NCBI GenBank assembly: GCA_965178295.1
Contig: CBCXTT010000005.1
Coordinates: 124,001 to 188,000, forward strand
Reading direction: 5' to 3'
Source of the DNA: CBCXTT01 sp965178295
GTDB taxonomy: Bacteria > Pseudomonadota > Alphaproteobacteria > UBA7879
Length of the DNA stretch: 64,000 nucleotides
Positions within the stretch are counted from its first letter, which is position 1. Each line of letters starts with the position of its first letter. Of the stretch, positions 47,484 through 55,751 are shown one piece after another. Below the pieces are notes generated by a model. The model saw only the letters and a program-made list of their open reading frames with translations, did not search any database and was not told where the DNA came from. The position numbers and the translations under genes were made by a program.

Positions 47484-48638
47484 TTAAATATTCAGATAGG
47501 ATACAATCGTGTTAATCCGTTTTCGACCCTTTTTTGTTAGTATAAGCCTTTCTTGATGGGGAACAAGATCTTGACTGAGCTCAAGTTCTTTTTTATGATG
47601 AACCCCCACCTTATTCCAGAAATCATAGCCGGTCTCTGATGTGATTTTTGCATAGGGAATTCCTTCTCTGATGCGCAGTCCCATGAGTATCATTTCTTGA
47701 AAACGTATGTCAGGAGTTAATCGGGTTTGTTGTTGCAGGCCCGTTTTATGGGTCGCGACACGTTGCAACCAGATTGCGGGTGCACGGTGATGGCGCTGGG
47801 CATATTTTTCCCCCTTTATGGTTAATCTACCATGAGCTCCAGGGCCAATACCAATGTAATCATTATATCGCCAATAGTGCATATTGTGTCGTGACTCTTG
47901 ATCTGGAGCGGCAAAGTTTGATATTTCATAGGCAGAAAGATTGCGCGCTTCAAGCATAGCATCAGTCAAGTCATACAGGTCATCGGCAAGAGAGTCATCC
48001 GGGAGGATAAACTCTCCGCGTTGATGCTGTGTGTGAAAAACAGTGCCAGGTTCTATGGTGAGTTGGTAGAGGGATATGTGATCTTGCGCATATGTCAACG
48101 CTTGTGTGAGTTCGCGCTTCCATGCTTTTAGGGTTTGCGTGGGGCGGGCGTAAATTAAATCAAAACTATAGCGTGCAAAGTGCTTTTGAGCAATCGATAT
48201 CGCTTGAATTGCGTCATCTGGTGCATGATTGCGCCCCAAGAATGTTAAGGATTTTTTATCCAAAGATTGCACCCCTATGGATGCACGATTGACACCTGCT
48301 TGGCTGAGTTCTTGGAATTTACTATATTCAACTGATGTAGGATTTGCTTCTAGTGTGATTTCCAGGTTTTTAATGCACGTCCATTTCTTGTGTATGTGAT
48401 TGAGTATGCTTTCTACAAGAGATGGTGGCATAAGAGATGGTGTGCCTCCCCCCAAATAAATACTTGTAATAGTTTTGTCTGGCACCAAATTATAAAAATA
48501 ATTAATTTCTTGGATATACGCTTTCTTCCATGCTGCATGATCTATATTTGCAGAGATATGGCTATTGAAATCACAATAGGGGCATCTGGAAAGACAGTAT
48601 GGCCAATGTATGTAAAGGGCGGCTTTATTATTGGGCAT
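47484..48638 (-). CDS. hemW: HemW, radical-SAM heme chaperone (coproporphyrinogen oxidase-like)
   Basis: 384 aa. The radical SAM cluster motif is CLSRCPYCDF (CxxxCxxC); it is followed by YLGGGTPSLM, EITLEANPTS, NRASIGVQSL and a C-terminal HemN-like domain with LMGLRIREGIPY. HemW binds heme and Fe-S cluster and delivers heme to respiratory proteins, and is often misnamed HemN. ATG 48638 overlaps the end of the rdgB remnant by 11 bases. The rdgB-hemW-peptidase order is conserved in relatives. Confidence 0.92.
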   Translation of the reverse strand: MPNNKAALYIHWPYCLSRCPYCDFNSHISANIDHAAWKKAYIQEINYFYNLVPDKTITSIYLGGGTPSLMPPSLVESILNHIHKKWTCIKNLEITLEANPTSVEYSKFQELSQAGVNRASIGVQSLDKKSLTFLGRNHAPDDAIQAISIAQKHFARYSFDLIYARPTQTLKAWKRELTQALTYAQDHISLYQLTIEPGTVFHTQHQRGEFILPDDSLADDLYDLTDAMLEARNLSAYEISNFAAPDQESRHNMHYWRYNDYIGIGPGAHGRLTIKGEKYAQRHHRAPAIWLQRVATHKTGLQQQTRLTPDIRFQEMILMGLRIREGIPYAKITSETGYDFWNKVGVHHKKELELSQDLVPHQERLILTKKGRKRINTIVSYLNI

Positions 48639-49211
48639 TACGTAAATATTCCAGAAATGTTCTGCAGTCCTTGGATTTATATTTAACTTTTAGTTTCTCT
48701 TCTACAGTCATTTTCGCAAAAATTTTATGGCTTTCTTCCGGCTGAAAAATAGAGTCATGTACAAAATGTATTGGACCATGTGAAGAACCATCTACAGGTT
48801 TCAAACATCGTTCGATACAAATGATAGATGCATGTTTCTGTGCACCATAGGAGAGATAGGTCTCAAAATAGGCGCGGAGATTTTTGTCCCCTAGTTTTTT
48901 ATGAAGACGGACCAGCGCTATCCCATGATTTTGCTCAGACCCTGACTAGAGATTTGAGTATACATTTGATACCTCCCAAGGGTGGGGATGACGAACCCAG
49001 AGCCTTTTTCTATAACATCTAAGTTTATAAATTTGTGACAACATTTCACTTTGAGCAGAGAATTTCCTGTAAATGTGCTTCTAGTTTTTTTTGGCTCAGA
49101 TATACTGAAGGATGCCTTAAAGACAATGTTTCTCTTTAAAGAGACGAGACACTTTTGGACCGCTTCTATCGTTGCATTATTACAGGAAGACGCAAGAAGA
49201 TTATGTTGCAC
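48628..49211 (-). pseudogene. rdgB: RdgB/HAM1 non-canonical purine NTP pyrophosphatase pseudogene
   Basis: RdgB can be traced over its whole length between rph and hemW. The N-terminal frame from GTG 49211 reads VQHNLLASSCNNATIEAVQK, where the substrate motif SHNxxK has lost His and Lys. Then come SISEPKKTRSTFTGNSLLKV and, in place of the catalytic DDSG, EKGSGFVIPTLG. The frame closes at 48918; the rest continues in another frame with IALVRLHKKLGDKNLRAYF and IFAKMTVEEK up to TAA 48628. Frame loss and loss of catalytic residues make it non-functional. The intact enzyme removes dITP and XTP from the nucleotide pool. Confidence 0.82.
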
Positions 49212-49932
49212 TAGACTCCCCCATGAGAACAGTAAGCTGTTTTTGAGTAATGGTTTTGATGCCATTCCCTGCATGCTTCAACATGGCCATAAAGACTTCT
49301 TCAGAGAAGGGGCCTGCTTCTGCGGTTGCCTGCACCTCGATTAGCTTGCCACGTCCTGTCATCACAAAATTAGCATCTGTTTCAGCATTTCTATCTTCTT
49401 CGTAGTTAAGATCCAGGAGTGGCTCATTATTTAGTGTGCCACATGATATAGCCGCAACAGAATCTTTAAGCGGCAGGGTTTTAATCTGTTTTGTATCAAC
49501 CAAGTAGCGGCATGCAAGATGCAGAGCAACATAACTACCGGTAATAGAGGCCGTTCGAGTCCCTCCATCTGCTTTAATCGCATCACAGTCAATTTTAATT
49601 TGCCGTTCTCCGAGGATTTTTAAATCAACTACAGCACGGAGAGAACGGCCAATAAGGCGCTGAATTTCCTGCGTGCGGCCAGACTGTTTTCCTCTTGAGG
49701 CTTCCCGATCTGTGCGGGTGTGCGTTGCTCTTGGAAGCATGCCATATTCCGCCGTGACCCATCCCGTTCCTGAGGCGCGTAAGAATGGAGGCACTCTCTC
49801 ACATATGCTTGCTGTGCAAATGACATGGGTGTTGCCAACAGTCACAAGGCACGAGCCTTCTGCATGAGCTAAATAATGTGGCGTGAGGGTAATTTCTCTT
49901 AACTGATTGTTTGCTCGACCATCCGTTCGCAT
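49201..49932 (-). CDS. rph: Ribonuclease PH
   Basis: 243 aa. A phosphorolytic 3'-5' exonuclease that trims tRNA 3' ends. Motifs are the N-terminal MRTDGRANNQLR, PRATHTRTDREASRGKQSGR, the conserved CDAIKADGGTRTASITG and LLDLNYEEDRNAETDANFVM. Divergent from hrcA with an 84-base gap, the standard alphaproteobacterial layout. The last 11 bases overlap the rdgB remnant. Confidence 0.95.
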   Translation of the reverse strand: MRTDGRANNQLREITLTPHYLAHAEGSCLVTVGNTHVICTASICERVPPFLRASGTGWVTAEYGMLPRATHTRTDREASRGKQSGRTQEIQRLIGRSLRAVVDLKILGERQIKIDCDAIKADGGTRTASITGSYVALHLACRYLVDTKQIKTLPLKDSVAAISCGTLNNEPLLDLNYEEDRNAETDANFVMTGRGKLIEVQATAEAGPFSEEVFMAMLKHAGNGIKTITQKQLTVLMGESSAT

Positions 49933-49940
49933 GCTTTTCC

Positions 49941-49969
49941 TTGAATCTCTTGAGTAGACAAGTTATCTT
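49941..49969 (+). promoter_or_regulatory. Putative sigma-70 promoter of the hrcA operon
   Basis: TTGAAT (49941-49946), 17-base spacer, TATCTT (49964-49969), 47 bases before the hrcA start in the rph/hrcA divergent gap. No CIRCE element is present here, so hrcA itself does not look directly self-repressed at this site. Confidence 0.45.
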
Positions 49970-50016
49970 AACAAATATATCGCTAAAACGTACATGGAAA
50001 TAGGGCAAAAGTATAG

Positions 50017-51051
50017 ATGTTAAATGCATTGACTGCACGCTCGCTAGAGATATTTCGTTGTATTGTTGAGTCCTATATGGATACGGGTGCGCCTATTGGT
50101 TCTGTGACGCTTGCTCGCAAAATGGGATCTAACCTTTCCTCTGCAACACTAAGAAACATCATGGCGTACCTTGAAGAGGCGGGACTTCTGTATGCGCCGC
50201 ACACTTCTGCAGGGCGTCTACCTACAGAAGCTGGATTGAGTTTTTTTGTGAATGGTGTCCTAGAAGTTGGAAATCTGAGCGCTCAAGAGCGTCGAGAGAT
50301 AGAATCGCAGTATGTAGGACAGGAAAAAAATATTGATACAATTTTACAGCAAGCAAGCGCTGCATTATCGGGCTTAGCTCAAGGCGCAGGGCTAGTACTA
50401 GCCCCAAAAAATGAGGCAAATCTTACGCATTTAGAGTTTGTGCCACTGGATACCGGTCGCGCACTTGTTATTCTTGTATTGCAAGATGGAAGTGTTGAGA
50501 ATCGCCTTATTTCTCTTCCTTTAGGTTTTCCTGTATCGTCCTTAGTGAAAGCTGGAAATTACATGAATACGCACTTCTCTGGCATGAGCCTTGGAAGCGC
50601 CCAAAAAAAATTAGAGAAACTGATGCGTGCTGAGCGTCAAGAGCTTGATGATCTTTCGGAGCATTTGGTGGATGCGGGTATTGCAGCTTGGGTTGATCTG
50701 GGGCGTGATGCGTCCTTGATAGTGCATGGCCAAGCAAATCTTTTAAATGATGTGCATCACATGCAGGATTTGGAGCGCGTGCGACATATTCTCTCTATTC
50801 TCGAAACACAGGAAGGTCTTCTCGATCTTTTAAAGGGATCGCAGGAAGGCGATGGCGTTCAGATTTTTATTGGGGCGGACAACAAGTTGTGTCAAATGTC
50901 TGGATGTTCTCTTGTTGTTGCCCCCTTCAAAAACATGGCAGGCCATGTTATAGGGTCATTAGGGGTGATTGGCCCTTCTAGACTTAATTATGCGCGCGTA
51001 ATTCCTATGGTGGACTATACGGCGAAAATTGTTGGTAAAATATTAGGGTGA
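50017..51051 (+). CDS. hrcA: Heat-inducible transcription repressor HrcA
   Basis: 344 aa. The N-terminal winged-helix domain (MLNALTARSLEIFRCIVESY, then GAPIGSVTLARKMGSNLSSA and TLRNIMAYLEEAGLL) is followed by the SAGRLPTEAG linker and the GAF-like domain containing EGLLDLLKGS and the closing GSLGVIGPSRLNYARVIPMV. HrcA binds CIRCE sites and represses chaperone genes. Its target is present before dnaK in this window. grpE starts six bases after its stop. Confidence 0.95.
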   Translation: MLNALTARSLEIFRCIVESYMDTGAPIGSVTLARKMGSNLSSATLRNIMAYLEEAGLLYAPHTSAGRLPTEAGLSFFVNGVLEVGNLSAQERREIESQYVGQEKNIDTILQQASAALSGLAQGAGLVLAPKNEANLTHLEFVPLDTGRALVILVLQDGSVENRLISLPLGFPVSSLVKAGNYMNTHFSGMSLGSAQKKLEKLMRAERQELDDLSEHLVDAGIAAWVDLGRDASLIVHGQANLLNDVHHMQDLERVRHILSILETQEGLLDLLKGSQEGDGVQIFIGADNKLCQMSGCSLVVAPFKNMAGHVIGSLGVIGPSRLNYARVIPMVDYTAKIVGKILG

Positions 51052-51057
51052 AAATCA

Positions 51058-51597
51058 ATGACATATGATAACGTGAATAATGAACCTGACACAAAAGAGG
51101 ATGATTTTCAAGATGAACCTCAAGATGTTGAAAATGGGACAGAGGAAGCCTTGACGCTAGAAGCACAAAGGCTTAAGGAAAAATTGTTACGCACTATGGC
51201 CGACCTAGAGAATGTGCGCAAAAGATCTCAAAAAGAAAAAGCAGATACAGCAAAATATGCGATTTCTTCTTTTGCCAAAGACATGCTGGTGGTAAGTGAT
51301 AACTTGCGTCGTGCGTTGTTGAGTATTCCTACAGAAGATGTAGAAGGAAATCCACAGCTCAAAGGGGTCGTAACAGGTGTGCTGATGACGGAAAAAGAGC
51401 TCTTGAATGTATTGAAGCAGCATGGTGTAGAAGAAGTGCCAGCCATGGGTGAAAAGTTTGATCATAACGTTCATCAGGCTATGTTTGAAGCTGAGAAAGA
51501 AGACATTGAGCCGGGTATCGTGATAGAGGTGATGCAAGCAGGGTATAAGATTAATGATCGTCTGCTGCGACCAGCTATGGTGGGTGTATCAAATTAG
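51058..51597 (+). CDS. grpE: Nucleotide exchange factor GrpE
   Basis: 179 aa. Acidic N-terminus (about residues 5-35), a long helical coiled coil (LEAQRLKEKLLRTMADLENV, then RKRSQKEK) and the C-terminal beta domain with MGEKFDHNVHQAMFEAEKED. It releases ADP from DnaK. It lies between hrcA and dnaK, the usual heat-shock cluster. Its TAG stop lies inside the left arm of the CIRCE operator. Confidence 0.95.
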   Translation: MTYDNVNNEPDTKEDDFQDEPQDVENGTEEALTLEAQRLKEKLLRTMADLENVRKRSQKEKADTAKYAISSFAKDMLVVSDNLRRALLSIPTEDVEGNPQLKGVVTGVLMTEKELLNVLKQHGVEEVPAMGEKFDHNVHQAMFEAEKEDIEPGIVIEVMQAGYKINDRLLRPAMVGVSN

Positions 51598-51620
51598 CAC
51601 TTGAATTTTAAGAGTGCTAA
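51594..51620 (+). promoter_or_regulatory. CIRCE operator (HrcA binding site) before dnaK
   Basis: TTAGCACTT (51594-51602), nine-base spacer, GAGTGCTAA (51612-51620). This matches the CIRCE consensus TTAGCACTC-N9-GAGTGCTAA with one mismatch in the left arm. It overlaps the grpE stop codon and lies 98 bases before the dnaK start, so it should control a dnaK(J) transcript separate from hrcA-grpE. Confidence 0.93.
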
Positions 51621-51718
51621 CATATATACTCATGGAGCGCTTAGTTGTATTAGAGGAAATTTTTGAGAATGCGCTGGTCTGCTTTTTAGATAGTGCGAAT
51701 ATTGAAGGAGAAGAATAA

Positions 51719-53632
51719 ATGGGTAAAATTATTGGTATTGACTTAGGAACAACAAACTCCTGTGTTTCTGTGATGGAAGGTGGAGTGTCACGTGTTATTG
51801 AAAACGCAGAAGGCGCCCGAACTACTCCATCCATGGTTGCAATTACTAAGGATGATGAGCGTTTAGTCGGCCAATCTGCCAAACGTCAGGCTATTACAAA
51901 CCCAGAGAATACATTGTTTGCAATTAAGCGCCTCATTGGACGGCGGTTTGATGATCCATTGACTCAAAAAGACAAAGATTTGGTGCCCTATAAGATTGTT
52001 GAGTCAGATGGTGGAGATGCCTGGATTGAAGCACAGGGCAAGAAATATAGTCCGAGTCAAGTGAGTGCTTTCATATTGCAAAAAATGAAAGAAACAGCTG
52101 AAGGTTTCTTAGGCGAAAAGGTGGAAAAAGCTGTTATTACTGTGCCAGCATATTTTAATGATGCACAGCGCCAAGCGACCAAGGATGCGGGCAAAATCGC
52201 AGGCCTTGAAGTATTACGCATTATTAACGAGCCGACAGCGGCAGCGCTGAGCTATGGCATGGAGAAAAAGAATGCGGGAACCATTGCTGTCTATGACTTA
52301 GGCGGCGGGACATTTGATGTATCTATTTTAGAAATTGGAGACGGTGTTTTTGAAGTGAAATCGACAAACGGCGATACTTTTTTAGGCGGAGAAGATTTTG
52401 ATCAGCGGATCATAGATTACCTCGCTGATGAGTTCAAAAAAGACCAGGGCATTGATTTACGACAAGATAAGCTTGCTTTGCAACGTTTGAAGGAAGCTGC
52501 AGAAAAAGCAAAAATTGAGCTTTCCAGTTCTTTGCAAACAGAGGTTAATGTACCCTTTGTGACAGCCGATGCCGCCGGCCCTAAGCATTTGCATGTTAAA
52601 TTAACTCGGGCGAAGCTTGAATCTCTTGTGGAAGATCTGGTGAATCGGACGATATCGCCGTGCAAAGCAGCAATGAAGGATGCAGGTGTTACGCCGCAAG
52701 ATATCGATGAGGTAATTTTGGTTGGTGGTCAAACACGTATGCCTAAAATCATGGAAGTGGTAAAAGACTTTTTTAAGAAAGAACCAAACCGTGGTGTGAA
52801 TCCGGACGAAGTGGTTGCTATGGGTGCTGCAACCCAAGCCGGCGTATTGCAAGGTGATGTGAAAGATGTTCTATTGCTTGATGTAACGCCTCTGTCGTTA
52901 GGGATTGAAACATTAGGAGGTGTGTTTACGAAATTGATCGAGCGCAACACAACAATTCCAACAAAGAAAAGTCAAGTGTTCTCTACAGCAGAAGATAATC
53001 AGACAGCGGTTACTATTCGAGTTTTTCAAGGTGAGCGTGAAATGGCGAGCGATAATAAAATCCTGGGACAGTTTGATCTGGTTGGTATCCCTGCATCCCC
53101 GCGTGGTATGCCTCAAATTGAGGTTACCTTTGATATTGATGCAAATGGAATCGTTAATGTGTCTGCCAAAGATAAGGCAACTGGTAAGGAACAGCAAATT
53201 CGCATTGAAGCATCTGGCGGCCTTTCAGAGAATGACATTGATAAAATGGTTCAAGAGGCTGAAGCCAATGCAGACAAGGATAAAGCACGCCGTGAATTGG
53301 TGGAGGTTAAAAATCAGGCTGATGGATTGACTCATACGATATCTAAGCAGCTTAAAGAGCATGGCGACAAAGTCGAGATAGAGAAGAAGCAAGAAATTGA
53401 AGCTGAGCTTGAAGCGCTAAAAGCAACGATGGACGGTGAGGATACTGGTGCGATCCGAGAAAAAATTGAGAGCCTTATGAAGGTATCAATGCACTTAGGC
53501 GAAGCGGCGTACAAAGCATCGCAAGAATCTGCTGCAGGTGAGGCGGATTCATCCGTTAAAGAGGCGACTGCAGATGCAGATATTGTGGATGCAGATTTTG
53601 AAGAAGTTGATGATGGGCAAAAAACATCTTAA
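51719..53632 (+). CDS. dnaK: Chaperone protein DnaK (Hsp70)
   Basis: 637 aa, full length. The actin-like ATPase begins GKIIGIDLGTTNSCVSVMEG; phosphate loops AVYDLGGGTFDVSILEIG and the later VGGQTRMPKIMEVV are intact. The linker DVLLLDVTPLSLGIET leads into the substrate-binding domain and the C-terminal helical lid, which ends with the acidic DIVDADFEEVDD. GAAGGAGAAG lies before ATG 51719. Controlled by the CIRCE site upstream and ended by a strong hairpin terminator, so dnaJ needs read-through or its own promoter. Confidence 0.97.
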   Translation: MGKIIGIDLGTTNSCVSVMEGGVSRVIENAEGARTTPSMVAITKDDERLVGQSAKRQAITNPENTLFAIKRLIGRRFDDPLTQKDKDLVPYKIVESDGGDAWIEAQGKKYSPSQVSAFILQKMKETAEGFLGEKVEKAVITVPAYFNDAQRQATKDAGKIAGLEVLRIINEPTAAALSYGMEKKNAGTIAVYDLGGGTFDVSILEIGDGVFEVKSTNGDTFLGGEDFDQRIIDYLADEFKKDQGIDLRQDKLALQRLKEAAEKAKIELSSSLQTEVNVPFVTADAAGPKHLHVKLTRAKLESLVEDLVNRTISPCKAAMKDAGVTPQDIDEVILVGGQTRMPKIMEVVKDFFKKEPNRGVNPDEVVAMGAATQAGVLQGDVKDVLLLDVTPLSLGIETLGGVFTKLIERNTTIPTKKSQVFSTAEDNQTAVTIRVFQGEREMASDNKILGQFDLVGIPASPRGMPQIEVTFDIDANGIVNVSAKDKATGKEQQIRIEASGGLSENDIDKMVQEAEANADKDKARRELVEVKNQADGLTHTISKQLKEHGDKVEIEKKQEIEAELEALKATMDGEDTGAIREKIESLMKVSMHLGEAAYKASQESAAGEADSSVKEATADADIVDADFEEVDDGQKTS

Positions 53633-53664
53633 TTCTTTTGTATTTTTGAATTGACGTCAACAGT

Positions 53665-53703
53665 GCCGCTGCTTTCTAATATCGAAAGTAGTGGCTTTTT
53701 TAA
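53665..53703 (+). terminator. Rho-independent terminator after dnaK
   Basis: GCCGCTGCTTTC pairs with GAAAGTAGTGGC (two G-U pairs) around the loop TAATATC, followed by TTTTTT. It lies about 30 bases after the dnaK stop and ends about 25 bases before dnaJ. Confidence 0.85.
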
Positions 53704-53725
53704 ATTTTAACAGAATTAATGTGTC

Positions 53726-54859
53726 ATGATTGAGCAAGACTATTACGAACAATTAGGAATTACCAAAACGGCCACGGGGGCGGAAATTAAATCTGCCTAT
53801 CGCAAGCGCGCTTTGAAATATCATCCGGATCGGAACCCCGATGACAAGGCGGCAGAAGAGAAGTTCAAAGCACTGAGCGGTGCGTATGAAGTGCTGAAGG
53901 ATGAGCAGAAGCGTGCAGTTTATGATCAGTATGGACATGCAGCATTTACACATCAGCAACAAGGCGGTCAGGGTTTTTCAGGATTTTCTGGAGGAAATCT
54001 CCATGATATTTTTGGGGATGTATTTTCAGATTTTATGAGTGGCGGACGTCGGAGTGAGACGCAGGGGCCACAACAGGGGGAAGATTTGAGATACGATTTG
54101 GATCTTTCGCTAGAAGAAGCGTTTGAGGGGCTGAAGCGCGATATTCGTGTGACGCGTGGCCGTGCCTGCAAAACATGTGATGGCATAGGAAGCCCCAATG
54201 GTTGCCAAGACAAAACTTCTTGCCTTCAGTGTGACGGCGAAGGCGTGCTGCGTATGCAGAAGGGGTTTTTGATGGTAGAGCGTCCATGTACCATATGCTA
54301 CGGTAAAGGATTTGTTATTAAGAATCCATGTCACGATTGCAGTGGTGTCGGGATAAGAGAGCAGACGTCCACGTTGTCTGTTGAAGTGCCTGCCGGTGTT
54401 GAGGATGGTATGCGACTGCGTTTATCTGATGAGGGTAATGTGGGCGCCTTTGGTGGATCTGCAGGTGACTTGTATCTATTTATACACGTGACATCCCATA
54501 GTTTGTTTGAGCGCGATGGGCGTGACCTACATTGTCGCGTGCCAGTACCGATGGTCAAAGCAGCTTTAGGTGGTGATATTGAAGTCCCAACAATTGAGGG
54601 TGAATCAGTTGCAATTTCGGTTCCTCCTGGCACGCAGCATGGCGATAAAATTCGCGTTAAAGACAAAGGGATGCGTTGGCAGAATCGTGTGGCGAGGGGC
54701 GATTTTTATGTTCATGTTGCTGTTGATATTCCGCAGAACCTTACCAAGAAACAAAAAGATGTGTTAATGCAGCTAGATGCAGGAACAGATGTTGAAAAAA
54801 ATCATCCGACGTCTAAAAATTTTTGGAAAAAAGTTAAAAAGCTATGGGGAGAAAAATAA
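53726..54859 (+). CDS. dnaJ: Chaperone protein DnaJ (Hsp40)
   Basis: 377 aa, all domains present: J domain with the HPD motif (KYHPDRNP), a G/F-rich linker (QQGGQGFSGFSGGN), four zinc repeats (CKTCDGIG, CLQCDGEG, CTICYGKG, CHDCSGVG) and the C-terminal substrate domains with AGVEDGMRLRLSDEGN. It stimulates the DnaK ATPase. The last 16 bases overlap nth. Confidence 0.96.
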   Translation: MIEQDYYEQLGITKTATGAEIKSAYRKRALKYHPDRNPDDKAAEEKFKALSGAYEVLKDEQKRAVYDQYGHAAFTHQQQGGQGFSGFSGGNLHDIFGDVFSDFMSGGRRSETQGPQQGEDLRYDLDLSLEEAFEGLKRDIRVTRGRACKTCDGIGSPNGCQDKTSCLQCDGEGVLRMQKGFLMVERPCTICYGKGFVIKNPCHDCSGVGIREQTSTLSVEVPAGVEDGMRLRLSDEGNVGAFGGSAGDLYLFIHVTSHSLFERDGRDLHCRVPVPMVKAALGGDIEVPTIEGESVAISVPPGTQHGDKIRVKDKGMRWQNRVARGDFYVHVAVDIPQNLTKKQKDVLMQLDAGTDVEKNHPTSKNFWKKVKKLWGEK

Positions 54860-55515
54860 CGCCGGGGAGAAGAATAACGCTCTTATCAGTAGAACAGATT
54901 GATACGTTTTTTGCTATACTCTCTGCACAGAACCCAGACCCTCAAGGTGAACTTGAGCATGTGAATGCTTATACATTGTTAGTGGCTGTTGTTTTGTCAG
55001 CACAGGCAACTGATGTTGGGGTTAATAAGGCAACGCGTCCTTTATTTTTAGAGGTCAGAACACCAGAAGAAATGATTCAATTGGGTGAAGAAAAACTCAA
55101 AGACTATATCAAAACAATCGGACTCTATCATACAAAAGCAAAAAATATTATTCGCCTGTCTCAACGCCTCATTGATGAATGTTTTAGTACCGTACCGGCT
55201 GATCGGGCAACGCTTGAAACATTACCAGGTGTTGGGCGTAAGACAGCGAATGTGGTTATGAGCATTGCCTTTAATGTACCGACTATTGCTGTTGATACCC
55301 ATGTTTTTCGTGTGAGCAATAGAACAGGACTTGCGTTAGCATCAACACCCTTGCACGTTGAAGAGCTGCTTGTGCAGCGTGTTCCTGAAATATATCTTTA
55401 TCATGCTCATCATTGGTTGCTTTTATTGGGGCGCTATACCTGCAAAGCTCGCCAACCGCTTTGTTCCATATGTCCTGTTAACACTGTGTGTCATTTTTCA
55501 GACAAAGATGTGTAA
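54844..55515 (+). CDS. nth: Endonuclease III (DNA glycosylase/AP lyase)
   Basis: 223 aa. Removes oxidised pyrimidines in base excision repair. The helix-hairpin-helix LETLPGVGRKTANVVMS includes the catalytic lysine (GRKTA) and is followed by the catalytic aspartate in VDTHVFRVSNRTGL. A C-terminal [4Fe-4S] motif CKARQPLCSICPVNTVC is complete. ATG 54844 lies within the end of dnaJ. The arrangement dnaJ-nth by overlap is unusual to my knowledge and implies translational coupling. Confidence 0.94.
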   Translation: MGRKITPGRRITLLSVEQIDTFFAILSAQNPDPQGELEHVNAYTLLVAVVLSAQATDVGVNKATRPLFLEVRTPEEMIQLGEEKLKDYIKTIGLYHTKAKNIIRLSQRLIDECFSTVPADRATLETLPGVGRKTANVVMSIAFNVPTIAVDTHVFRVSNRTGLALASTPLHVEELLVQRVPEIYLYHAHHWLLLLGRYTCKARQPLCSICPVNTVCHFSDKDV

Positions 55516-55577
55516 TCTTTTCTTGACCTTCTCTGGAAATCGGGGTAGTAAGAAGTATATTTTGTTGGAGATTTTTA

Positions 55578-55751
55578 ATGGCCAAGAGTAAAAAAACAAT
55601 TTTGTTCAAGCTAGAAAGCACCGTAGGTACGGGCTATTTCTACGTGCGAAAAAAAAACCCACGCCAAATGACGGAAAAGCTTGAACTTAAAAAATATGAT
55701 CCGCGCGTACGTAAGCACGTACTCTTTCGGGAAACAAAGCTTAAAAGTTAG
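55578..55751 (+). CDS. rpmG: 50S ribosomal protein L33
   Basis: 57 aa: MAKSKKTILFKLESTVGTGY, then FYVRKKNPRQ and EKLELKKYDPRVRKHVLFRE. Length and sequence match the alphaproteobacterial L33 without zinc cysteines. GGAG precedes ATG 55578; stop TAG 55749-55751. Confidence 0.95.
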   Translation: MAKSKKTILFKLESTVGTGYFYVRKKNPRQMTEKLELKKYDPRVRKHVLFRETKLKS

